NCBI GenBank assembly: GCA_051294375.1
Contig: CM119269.1
Location: 21,561,665-21,625,664, forward strand
Reading direction: 5' to 3'
Length of the DNA: 64,000 bases
From: Paraspadella gotoi
Taxonomy: Eukaryota; Chaetognatha
Positions 1 through 8,035 of this stretch are shown in pieces; the first letter of the stretch is position 1, and each line of letters begins with the position of its first letter. The notes below the pieces were generated by a model. That model searched no databases. It was given only the letters and a program-made list of their open reading frames with translations, and was not told the DNA's origin. Both the position numbers and the translations under genes were made by a program.

Positions 1-348
1 TCAATGCATTAAAAAGTTGATCGGATTTATAATTTTCTTTCATTTTCCTTAAAAAAACTTTTAATCCAGCAATGAAATTTTTATTATTGATACCTAATAC
101 TTTTATTAATTTACAAATTTGAATTAAAAAATGATATAAATATTTATATTTATCCAGCTTGTTACCTACACCTTTTTTAATCCAGAAGGAATAAATCTGA
201 GGGAAAATCATCAATCTTATTAAATGCCAGCAATAATTTACTTTTCATAAGCAAAGGGAAAAAACCTAATTGATATTTTTAAAGTAAAGCTTAATATTGG
301 TATATTGTTTTTCATTATTTGTATAAGATAGAAACATGACTAAAAGCT
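1..348. other. AT-rich DNA, nothing recognised
   Basis: AT-rich sequence with short homopolymer runs. There is no exon with splice signals, no RNA gene and no repeat that I can match elsewhere in the window. It should be intron or upstream sequence of the SLC22-like gene that follows, because that gene's first visible exon (from 1256) is internal. Confidence 0.5.
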
Positions 349-534
349 AAATAGGGAAGCCAGGTACTCTTAGAGTGAATAAACTAGACTGAGAGAGTCT
401 TGATTGAAATCTTGCAGTGACCTGCTATGTCATTATGATAATGATTATCTTGTAAGAGTGATGGAGGCCTTAAACCACCAAAGCCTGTCCAAAGTCAGGG
501 GCAAGATAGGTTATTTTTTAAATGAATGGATAAT
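349..534 (+). repeat. Interspersed repeat R1, copy 1
   Basis: A block of about 190 bp shares long near-identical stretches with 33320-33550 and 47225-47420, for example AGTCTTGATTGAAA, GACCTGCT, TTATCTTGTA, GTGATGGAGGC and CCAAAGCCTGTCC. The family is unknown to me. It has no tRNA-type A/B boxes and no open frame. Its 3' part ends in AATGAATGGATAAT, exactly where a palindromic MITE has inserted. Other copies: 33320-33550, 47225-47420, a diverged direct copy at 47060-47175, and a diverged inverted copy at 950-1085. Confidence 0.75.
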
Positions 535-850
535 AAGGCGTAGTGAAAGTTGCAGATCAAAATTCGAATAGTTAATCATGAAGTCTTGGACTAAAGAACA
601 TTTATATATAAAAAAATTATTTTTAAATTTCTTAATTTTCGCATACGCCTATATTTATACATTGTACTCACCATAGAAAATGTCAAAATTTAAAATTAAT
701 TTTTCTTAGTTTTAAAAATAAGAAAAAACATTTTAAAATTTTAACATGAGTACTATGTATAATACGGGAGTATGCGAAAATTGAAAAATACAAATTAATC
801 TACTATTCGAATTTTGATTCTACTTGATTTTAATATTTTTGCTACGCTTT
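535..850. mobile_element. Palindromic (foldback) MITE with 10-bp target duplication
   Basis: The left end AAGGCGTAG (535-543) is mirrored by the right end CTACGCTTT (842-850). The arms stay complementary, with mismatches and indels, for about 150 nt each: ATCAAAATTCGAATAG is mirrored by CTATTCGAATTTTGAT, and TTTTCGCATACG by its counterpart near 770. The centre is near 700-715. The element is flanked by the direct repeat AATGGATAAT (525-534 and 851-860). Copies of the host repeat R1 elsewhere (33.5 kb) carry this 10-mer once, so it reads as a target site duplication. A 10-bp duplication with long terminal inverted repeats fits Mutator-like (MULE) MITEs; that class assignment is inference. No coding capacity. 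Confidence 0.75.
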
Positions 851-949
851 AATGGATAATTACAATTTCACGGTGTAATATAGTACCTAATACATAATGA
901 AATTAATACGACAAATATACAAAATAGTAAATCCAGTGAATCAGCAACC

Positions 950-1085
950 TTGCCTCTTTGTAACTGGCTAAGTGGCTATGATGTGGGCCTCCATACTTCT
1001 TACAAGACACTAAGTAATAACTTATCAAGAAGACGGATAACCTCCATTCAAGATTCTCTCACAATCGAGTTAATAAACTTCTAAA
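950..1085 (-). repeat. Interspersed repeat R1, diverged inverted copy
   Basis: Read on the minus strand the segment gives GATTGTGAGAGAATCTTGAA, then TCTTGTAAGAAGTATGGAGG and CC. This matches the R1 core (GAGAGTCTTGATTG; TCTTGTAAGAGTGATGGAGG) with many differences. It lies about 100 bp past the MITE and in opposite orientation to copy 1. Confidence 0.5.
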
Positions 1086-1255
1086 GAACTTGGCTCAGTA
1101 ACAAGTTAAATTTGGGGTATCTGTTACAATTGGATAAATTGACCACTTTCTTAGTTATTAAATGAAAAATTAATATCGAAAATATAACAAATCTACAGTA
1201 ATGAAGAATTAATATCAGAGAATTTGCTCCATCGTATCCCAATTCAAGCAAGTAG

Positions 1256-1458
1256 GCTGGGCCACCATGGACAGCATCCTCAGCGGACTAAATCAGGCCA
1301 TCGGGTCCTGGAGAATTTTCCTGGCGGTCTTCGCCTGTTTCGCCGCGCTCTGCCTGTTCATACGAATCTGCCTTCCTCCTTCCGTCCCTTGGATGCTGGG
1401 AACTCTGCGCGCTAACGGGAACAACGATCGATGGGATAACGCCGAAGCCTCTCTCGAG
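1256..1458 (+). CDS. SLC22-like exon a: TM6 and start of the cytoplasmic loop
   Basis: The acceptor is TAG at 1253-1255 and the donor GAG|GTCGTT is at 1459. The exon has two leading bases plus 67 codons and ends in phase 0. Visible features are SWRIFLAVFACFAALCLF (the WR-start of TM6 in SLC22), then RICLPPSVPWMLGTLR in place of the usual LPESPRWLLSKGR, then DNAEASLE (family: EAEKLLRK). The ATG at 1267 is not a start: the homology continues upstream of it and the exon is internal. The second Pro and the lost Glu/Arg of PESPRW are unusual for the family. Confidence 0.85.
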
Positions 1459-1543
1459 GTCGTTTTGAAGGGGATCTCTGTGTGGTTTAAGAGGTCGTTG
1501 GATTTTTTTTTTACTAGGATCTCTGTTTTATGGCGGGTTCCAG

Positions 1544-1646
1544 GTTCTTTCGGATGCGTTGGCGACTCGAAAGGAATTTAAAGGAAAATCAAAGAAGGAA
1601 TTGAGGATTTTCGTTTATGAGGAACTTACCAAGCAGCAGCAGGAAG
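1544..1646 (+). CDS. SLC22-like exon b: cytoplasmic loop TM6-TM7
   Basis: The exon lies between acceptor CAG (1541-1543) and donor GAAG|GTGAAG (1647), after a small 85-bp intron. It encodes VLSDALATRKEFKGKSKK followed by ELRIFVYEELTKQQQE, with no stop in phase, and ends in phase 1. The charged, helical sequence is typical of the large intracellular loop of SLC22 carriers. Confidence 0.8.
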
Positions 1647-1990
1647 GTGAAGGATGGGAGCAGCGAGGGCGGGAAAGGTTTTAAATAAGGGAAAAAATGT
1701 ATTTAAAATCTTGGGACTAAATAATAAAAGAAATAGGAAAGTACTTTCGGTTAAATTTTTTATTAAAATAATGCGAAAAGAGGTTTGTGATAAATCTCCG
1801 ATCAAAGAGACAAAAAAGATTTGATATTAAAAACTAAATCTTGGAATTGATATCGGAGATTTCTCCTAAATCTTGGGTCAAAAATATCAAAAAGGTTTTG
1901 CCCTCGAATAGAAAACCAGAGATTGAGCTAATCCTGACATCGACGATTTTGTGATCCTCTCCCTCCTTTCCTAAGTCGTGCGTCCCTCAG

Positions 1991-2028
1991 TGTTTGCGGC
2001 CGAAGAAGAAACTACGGCGAAGAAAAAA
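1991..2028 (+). CDS. SLC22-like exon c: short loop exon
   Basis: A 38-nt exon between CCCTCAG and AAAAAA|GTTAGT. Its two leading bases complete the phase-1 codon of exon b (G+TG, Val), then FAAEEETTAKKK follows and ends in phase 0, as the next exon needs. Acidic/lysine-rich sequence is usual just before TM7. It was found by phase and splice signals rather than strong similarity, hence the lower confidence. Confidence 0.6.
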
Positions 2029-3098
2029 GTTAGTTCTTTTTAAATCCGCCCTTTAGCCGATTGAGAAATTTGAGGTTCAGCCGATCGTTCAAAAAGTTTG
2101 AGGTTTGCGGATAAACGCCATTTGAATAACTTGACAAACTTTATGATTTTTTGCTTCAGTTACTTTGTAAATATGATTTGAAACAATGATGAACTTGACA
2201 AGGAGAATAGTCCGATCCCGGCTCTCCTTCAGTTCCTTAAACCCCAAACTTGATTTCAATATTTAACCATATTTTATTATTAAACCCAAAAAACTAATTC
2301 CTTTCGGAGACTCTCGTCACAAAGAATTAAGTCGTTGATTCGATTTAGTTAATTTTATAATAACTACTTAAAAAGTCAATAACAAAGGCAAAAGAGTACT
2401 ACGTTTCACCAACGTATTACAAAAATATTCAAATCAATAATAAAAAGGAGATACAACGAGGTTAAAATGTAGTTTATAACAATACTTTGGACGTCTTTTA
2501 AAAAGGGAGAAAAAAGGTGGCTTTAGTTCTTGGCTTGAAATTCGCATGAGAGAAACTTAACAAAGGTAAGGAGAAAAAAAGGTCAGCTGCCGCCGACGAC
2601 GACGACGACGACGACGACGACTGAAGTTTCACGGTGAAAAGGATTCTTTGTGACTGAGGTTATCTTGATGACTGAGGTCAACTTGAGTCGCCAGATCCTG
2701 ACCATAATACCTAACCCTCACCCTCATCCTAACCCTAAACCATAATTCTCTACCCCTAAACCTAATCTTTGACCATAGATCCTAATACAAATACAGACAA
2801 TGGAGACAGTAATAATTGTTATTAGTTAGTGACAGAACCGTTCAATATAAGCAGTCCCTGAGTTTCGGATCAGGCTGTAACACCGTGTTACAGGCGTGTC
2901 CCTCTTAACTGCTAGGCGACCACCGGACCTTTGTGTTGGGAGGCGAATGACTTGCCTCCGCACCAATGGCCGCTGATGAAAAAAAAATAAAAAATTCGGA
3001 ATTTAAGATGAAACGGGTAGTGATGAAAAAATAAGACCAAATTCAGTTCGTCATCCTCCTGCTCCTCTTCCTCCTCCTCCTCCTCCTCCTCCTCCAAG

Positions 3099-3308
3099 TG
3101 CTGCTCCTGCTCCCTTCTCCCTACACCCCCCGCCTCCGACGCCCGCCTCGTCGCCCGCCTCATCTTAATCCTCGGCTACTTGAACGCCGCCTCAACCGTC
3201 TACTATTTTTGTCTCAACTTTTTGGCGGGAAAATTCAAAGTCTTCGACACGTCGCCGGACATCGGGATCGATAGAGACTACGAGAGTGTCGAAAAGTATC
3301 TGGAGAAG
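3099..3308 (+). CDS. SLC22-like exon d: TM7 and extracellular loop
   Basis: The acceptor follows a strong (CTC)n pyrimidine tract ending CCAAG (3098). The donor is AAG|GTGGTT (3309). 70 codons, phase 0 on both sides. It reads through SDARLVARLILILGYLNAAS and TVYYFCLNF, comparable to the family's LRRLTLIL...VYYGLSLN of TM7. After TM7 come about 30 further residues (KVFDTSPDIGIDRDYESVEK) not normally present between TM7 and TM8. A cryptic donor at AAA|GTCTTC, also phase 0, would skip them. Confidence 0.75.
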
Positions 3309-3798
3309 GTGGTTTTGGGGGGGGGGGATTTGAGGTGGTTTTGGGGATGGCGTGGTCAAAGGATAGGGTGGAGCGTTGGGAGATAAGGTGGTTTGCATAA
3401 TTTAAGTGATTAAGTGAAAGTGATTAGGGGAACGAGGTGGTGAAAGGAAAAGGTAGATGGGAGTCAAGGTGAATGTAACAAGTGGTTGGAGGACAAGATG
3501 GTTGGGCAATTGAAAGGGTCAGGGTCTAGAGATGGGTCAGGGGCAAGAAATTGGGTCAGGGTCTAGAAATGGATCAGGGGCAAGAAATGGGTCAGGGTCT
3601 AGAAATGGGTATGATTTCTAGTTAACAAGTTATAAGCGAAAGTAAGCTTTCTACGAAAGTGAGAATTTTCCACCGAGGGAAAATGATATTAAAGAAGAGA
3701 GTTTGTTATCCATCGGAAGAGCAATCGATACTGAGTAATAGTATCAGTATAAAATGTGACAATTCCTTTCCTAATTTTCACTACCCATCCTTCACGAG
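3309..3798 (+). repeat. Intron with 24-bp GGTCAGGGTCTAGAAAT minisatellite
   Basis: The intron between exons d and e holds, around 3515-3615, four to five head-to-tail units alternating GGGTCAGGGTCTAGAAAT and GGGTCAGGGGCAAGAAAT, followed by AT-rich DNA. No coding sequence was seen inside. Confidence 0.7.
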
Positions 3799-3920
3799 GC
3801 TGCCGACGTGAACTTCAACAAGTACAGAAACGTGAATCTTAATCAATTTCTCTTTTCCATCTTCGAATTTCCGGGAATTTTAATTTTTTGGATCACGGCT
3901 AAGAAAATGAAAAGGAGGAG
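3799..3920 (+). CDS. SLC22-like exon e: TM8
   Basis: Phase 0 start after CACGAG, and donor AGGAG|GTGAAT at 3921 (phase 2). It encodes AADVNFNKYRNVNLNQ then FLFSIFEFPGILIFWITAKK and MKRRR. This aligns with SLC22 TM8 (YLNFFLSGLVEIPAYLL) and the following basic cytoplasmic turn. Joining to exon f makes MKRRRLGS, as expected between TM8 and TM9. Confidence 0.85.
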
Positions 3921-3923
3921 GTG

Positions 3924-3967
<44 letters not shown>

Positions 3968-4060
3968 AGAGAAAGAGAAGAGAGAGAGAGGAGAGAGAGA
4001 AGGAGTGAAATTAGAGAAAGAAAGAAAGAAAGAAAAGAAGAAAATGAAAAGGAGGAGGTG

Positions 4061-4132
<72 letters not shown>

Positions 4133-4194
4133 AGGAGTGAAAATAGAGAAAGAAAAGAAGAAAAGAAAAGAAAGAAAATGAAAAGGAGGAGGTG

Positions 4195-4285
<91 letters not shown>

Positions 4286-4330
4286 GAGTGAAGAGAGAAG
4301 GAGTGAAATAGAGAAAGAAAGAAAGAATGA
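3904..4330 (+). repeat. Three tandem copies of the exon-e donor site with (GA)n
   Basis: The exon end plus donor, AAAATGAAAAGGAGGAG|GTG followed by AATGGAAGAGAGAGA, recurs three times. The GT falls at 3921, 4058 and 4192 (spacings 137 and 134). Each copy is followed by a long (GA)n run and AAAGAAAGAAAAGAAG spacers. The intron is therefore a three-unit minisatellite whose unit contains a usable-looking 5' splice site. Confidence 0.8.
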
Positions 4331-4363
4331 GATGCGGTCAACCCATCTTCTTCCCCCCTTCAG

Positions 4364-4581
4364 ACTGGGTTCCCTGATGTTCCTCATGTCCAGCCTTCCC
4401 ATGCTGGTGCTGGCCACGTGCCATACGATTCTCGGCGCTGCGCTGCCGGATATGGTGCTGCTGTTGCTCAGCCTTCTTGGAAAGTTCTTCATTGTGCCGA
4501 CAACGATGTGCTACATCGGGTTGGTTCCTACGGAAGTCTTTCCTACGAAGAACCGAGCGACTTTCATGTCGGCGGTTATCG
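4364..4581 (+). CDS. SLC22-like exon f: TM9, TM10 and start of TM11
   Basis: Acceptor CTTCTTCCCCCCTTCAG (4363); donor ATCG|GTGATG (4582). Starts in phase 2 and ends in phase 1. It encodes LGSLMFLMSSLPMLVLATCH (TM9), then LLLLSLLGKFFIVPTTMCYI (TM10), then GLVPTEVFPTKNRATFMSAV. TEVFPTKNR is the major-facilitator motif (usually E-L-x-P-T-x-x-R) at the TM10/TM11 boundary, which makes this the most diagnostic exon. Confidence 0.9.
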
Positions 4582-5053
4582 GTGATGGAACAAGTGTTGT
4601 TGTTGTTGTTTTTTGTTGTCGTTGTTCTTCTTTTCAAAGGCTAAAAGCAGACTAAGTTTGTTATACAAATTTAAAACTTAAACTTGATTTGATATCAATG
4701 ACCTTCATTAATTTTCTCTGACCCCATTTCACATATTTTGACCTTTTTTGACCCGATATAACCTTCTTTGACTTCTTTTGACCCGATTTGACTTTATTTT
4801 ACGGTTTTTAACTTCTTTTGACCCCATTTAACGTTTTATGACTTCTTTTGACAACATTTGACCTTAATTGACTTCCTTTGACCCCATTTGACAACCTATT
4901 TGACTTACATTGATTTTCTTTGACATAATTCCACCAATTTTGAATTCTTTTGACCAATTTGACCTTTGTTGAAGTCTTTTGACCCCAATCACCACATTGA
5001 GAATTTTTTGACCTTCTCTTACCCCATTTGATCTTAGTTAATCTTCTTTGCAG
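4582..5053 (+). repeat. Intron made of degenerate TTTGACC minisatellite
   Basis: From about 4690 to 5045 the intron is a degenerate array of 11-13-bp units such as TTTGACCCCATT, TGACTTCTTT and TGACCTT. It ends at a normal acceptor TTCTTTGCAG (5053). No exon inside. Confidence 0.7.
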
Positions 5054-5190
5054 GAATCGGCAGATTGGCCCAGATCCCTGCCATGTACAGTCCCGATTTG
5101 TATCAATATTATCCTTACGCGGTGGAATTGATCCTTGGACTCTTAACGCTGCTTGGATCTTTGCTAGTATTTTGCTTGCCGGAGACGAAA
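5054..5190 (+). CDS. SLC22-like exon g: TM11-TM12
   Basis: Acceptor TTTGCAG (5053); donor GAAA|GTAAAG (5191). Two bases complete the Gly codon left by exon f, then 45 codons follow. It contains GIGRLAQIPAMY (family: ARIGGILAP), YAVELILGLLTLLGSLLVFC (TM12) and LPETK, the hallmark end of TM12 in sugar/organic-ion facilitators. Ends in phase 0. Confidence 0.9.
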
Positions 5191-5569
5191 GTAAAGAAAG
5201 GAGAGAAAAGAGATAAAGCAATGGGGAAATGAAATTAAATAGGAAGAAGAAAGGATAAATTGTAAAAAGAAAAGTTTATAGAAAATACTTTTAAAGAAAA
5301 GAAAAAGGATGAATAGAAAAGAGAGGAGAGAAAAGTAAAGAAATAAGAAATTGGGAGAAGAAAAAATGGAAAGATAAAACAAAAGAAAGCGGGGTATTAA
5401 TACAGTAAAACTTAAGAGCGGGAATTAAACCTTAATGAGTTTGTGGTTAAACCCGTGCACGTGTGTGGACTCTGAAGATTACCCAAAGCAATTCTTAACA
5501 AGGGTGCCAGGGATAGTGTTCAATATTTTTTTCCTAAATTGTAAAATTTCATAATTAACAATTTTTCAG

Positions 5570-5692
5570 GACAAATCTTTGCCGCAAAATTTGGACGACG
5601 TTCGTCTGCTTTACCGAAAATCGATCGCGAAGAACGAAAACACGCGCATTGCCGATTCAACTTATGAATCTCCCTTCATCGTTTCGCTTTAG
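5570..5692 (+). CDS. SLC22-like terminal exon h
   Basis: Acceptor AATTTTTCAG (5569). 40 codons and TAG at 5690-5692. Begins DKSLPQNLDDVRLLYRKSIA, which with LPETK from exon g gives the family's LPET-x-x-x-LP-x-x-L-x-D ending. The cytoplasmic tail ends YESPFIVSL. Confidence 0.9.
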   Translation, partial: DKSLPQNLDDVRLLYRKSIAKNENTRIADSTYESPFIVSL

Positions 5693-6058
5693 TTCATCTT
5701 TATTTTCCTTTTTTTCCCTTTATTTCCTCGTTCCTTCTCTGTTCTTTTCTTTTTTCTCTTTTATTTTCTCGTTCCTCCTTTTTTCTTTCCTTTTTTTTCC
5801 CTTTATTTCCTCGTTCCTCCTTTTTTCTTTCCTTTTTTCTCTTTTGTTTTCTCGTTCCTCCTTTTTTCTTTCCTTTTTTTCCCCTTTATTTCCTCGTTCC
5901 TCCTTTTTTCTTTCTTTTTTCTCCTTTATTTCCTCGTTGCTCCTTTTTTCTTTCCTTTTTCCTATTTTATTCCCTCGTTTCTCCTTTTTCCTCCGCCATT
6001 TTATTTTTGTGTTTCGCTGTTGCTTTCGTAGAAAATTGCGTGAAAAAAAAAGAAAAAC
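5693..6058 (+). repeat. Pyrimidine-rich 3' UTR/downstream repeat
   Basis: After the stop comes about 300 bp of roughly 50-60-bp tandem units (TTCCTCGTTCCTCCTTTTTT, CTTTCC, TTTATT). It reads open in several frames only because stop codons are rare in polypyrimidine. Probably the 3' UTR. Confidence 0.6.
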
Positions 6059-6064
6059 AATAAA
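6059..6064 (+). promoter_or_regulatory. Candidate poly(A) signal AATAAA of the SLC22-like gene
   Basis: AATAAA is the first such hexamer after the pyrimidine-rich tract, 367 nt past the stop codon. Location fits a 3' end; no transcript evidence. Confidence 0.4.
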
Positions 6065-6136
6065 TTCTGTTTTTTCTCATTAACGATATCGCGAGTTAAA
6101 ACAATGCGATTCGCACCTCGGGAGTTGAAAAAAACT

Positions 6137-6142
6137 GGGAGG

Positions 6143-6198
<56 letters not shown>

Positions 6199-6480
6199 AG
6201 AGAGAGAGGAGAGAGAGAGCGAGTGCGAGAGAGAGAGTCACGCGCTCACAGCTACGGGTTCTCCGCGCCGATTGTGACAGAGAAAGATACGACGCCATTC
6301 ACTACGGGGAGGCCGCGAGATGACGCTGGTCACGCCTCGTTTCTCACCGACGTTAATCACCTTTTAAAGGCTGAGTTATCGTCTATTGTTTCGATGGCGC
6401 TCGCGCCGACGCCGCCGCCGCCGCCGCTGCTGCCGCCGCCGCCGCCGCTACCGCCGCCCCCAAACCGTTTTTTAAAAAAT
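6137..6480. other. (GA)n followed by CpG-rich segment with (CCG)n
   Basis: (GA)n at 6137-6235 leads into a CpG-rich stretch (6236-6380) and then a CCG/CTG tract (6402-6462). A + strand frame from 6223 to 6507 reads SAPIVTEKDTTPFTTGRPRD and later a proline run. This could be an exon or a CpG-rich regulatory region. There is no recognisable family and no clear splice signals, so no gene is called. Confidence 0.3.
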
Positions 6481-6758
6481 TTAATACCAAAAACAGTATT
6501 AACATAATCATAAACAGTAACAGTGTAAAAGACAGGAAAACTAAACTACGTATTGTAATTCAATAAAAACAAAAGGGGGGAAGTGGGGCGTCGATGCACG
6601 GGGTCGGGGGGGAAGTGAGGTGGGGGGATGGGGAAGTGGGGCATCGACACGACGGATCTAAAGGGAATCGTTAATACCTGCGTTTTAATGGCGACGGCGA
6701 CTTTTAATTTTTTTCTTTCTTGCACGATTAAAAAAAAAAAGAAAGAAAAGAACTTTTT

Positions 6759-7466
6759 AGTCGGATCTGCTTATCAGCAGATTCCGACTCTATAATTCAC
6801 TTTGTCGGTCCGTCGGTCCCACCCCAAAATATTGTCGGTAAATCATTATTATCATATCAGAAACTCGAATTATGATAAATTATGCAAAAAAATGATGTCC
6901 GTCCGTCCGTCCGTCCGTCCGTCTGTCCGTCCCCCCTTAGCAAAAAACTCCAATTACTCGTGATTGGATGGATAGATTGGTATGAAATTTTGTGTGTGGG
7001 TAGGAAACTGTTTGATTGAGATGGATATGAAGTTTTGATGGAATCGTGCGAGTTGAAATTGGTCTAAATGGAAAAAACACAAAAATATATTTCACTATTT
7101 GAACGCCAATTGCTCATGAGTGGATAGGGCAAATGACTTGAAATTTTGTATGATGGTAAGAAAGTGTGTGATTGAGCTGGATATAAAGTTTAGATGGAAT
7201 CGTGCGAGTGGAAATGAGTTAAAATGGAAAAAACAAAAGTCATATTTACTTGAAATATTTTTACTTAAATTTACTCATAATTATTATGTTTATTAAAAAT
7301 TGGATAGATAAATTGAAAGTGAATTTTGTGTGTGGGTAGGAAAGTATGTGATAAAGCTGGATAATTGGATATAAATTTATCGTAGGAGTGGAAAAGAGTT
7401 CCAATTAGAAAACCAAAAAACACATTTATTTGAATTTTTTAAAGTTTCTCTCTCTCTATCTCCCTC

Positions 7467-7497
<31 letters not shown>

Positions 7498-8035
7498 CCA
7501 AATTATGCCAATTAACAAAAATATGCCAGTTGACAAAATTCTGCAAGTAGACCAAATTCTGCAAGTTATGCCAATTGAAAAAAATATGCCAGTTGACCAA
7601 ATTATGCCTGTTGACCAAATTATACCAGTTGACCAAATTATGCCAGTTGACCAAATTATACCAGTTGACCAAATTATGCCAGTTGACCAAATTATGCCAG
7701 TTGATAAAATTATGCCAGTTGATAAAATTATGCCAGTTGACCAAATTATGCCGGTTGACCAAATTATGCCGGTTGACCAAATTATCTTAATTGACCAAAT
7801 TAGGTCAGTTGATCAAATTATGTCAGTTAACCAAATTATGTCAGTTAAACAAATTAAGTCAGTTGACCAAATTATGTCAATTTACCAAATTATGTCAGTA
7901 GACCAAATTATGTCAATTAACCAAATTATGTCAGTTGACCAAATTATGCAAGTTGATTAAAATAAGCAAGTTGACCAAGTTAGCTTATTACCACTTAATT
8001 ATCGTAGGCAGATCCGACATTGTTTGCTCAAACTT
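6759..8035 (+). mobile_element. FamC element, copy A (18-bp minisatellite inside)
   Basis: Starts with a hairpin AGTCGGATCTGC...GCAGATTCCGACT (6759-6789) and ends GCAGATCCGACATTGTTTGC then TCAAACTT (8008-8035), so the ends form GTCGGATCTGC-type inverted repeats. Shared interior landmarks with copies B and C: CACTTTGTCGGTCCGTC, GATAAATTATGCAAAAAA, a (CCGT)n array, and GATTGAGCTGGATATAAAG. No coding capacity; apparently a non-autonomous DNA element of unknown superfamily. Confidence 0.7.
7465..7975 (+). repeat. 18-bp minisatellite CCAAATTATGCCAGTTGA inside FamC copy A
   Basis: A (TGAT)n start is followed by about 27 copies of an 18-bp unit, drifting to TCAGTTGACCAAATTATG at the 3' side. The unit is a multiple of three without stops, so three frames stay open (reading MPVDQI repeats). 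This is a repeat artefact, not a protein. Confidence 0.9.

Larger units (their letters stand above)
1256..5692 (+). other. SLC22-like organic ion transporter gene, 3' two thirds (gene span)
   Basis: Eight exons with mutually consistent splice phases encode 383 residues up to the stop. The order is that of a solute carrier family 22 protein, which is a 12-TM major facilitator of the plasma membrane carrying organic cations, anions or zwitterions. It runs: TM6 followed by an LPxSxxWxL motif (the family's PESPRW loop), a charged cytoplasmic loop, TM7 (YYFCLN), TM8 (NQFLFSIFEFPGILIFW), TM9-TM10, the EVFPTKNR motif, TM11-TM12, then LPETK and SLPQNLDD, equal to the family's LPET...LPETLED ending. 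SLC22 proteins are about 550 residues, so roughly 170 N-terminal residues (TM1-TM5) should lie upstream of the window. The substrate cannot be told from sequence. SV2/SVOP-like relatives are a less likely alternative. Confidence 0.85.

Noticed and set aside
1224-1415. 63-codon frame starting MLHRIPIQASR
   Set aside because: Out of frame with the SLC22-like exon a, which has family similarity and splice phase support.
3880-4492. Minus-strand Ser/Leu frames
   Set aside because: Translation of (CT)n opposite the SLC22-like exons e and f; the + strand exons have matching phases and homology.
7439-7960. Repeated MPVDQI and NWHNLV proteins
   Set aside because: Product of an 18-bp minisatellite open on both strands.
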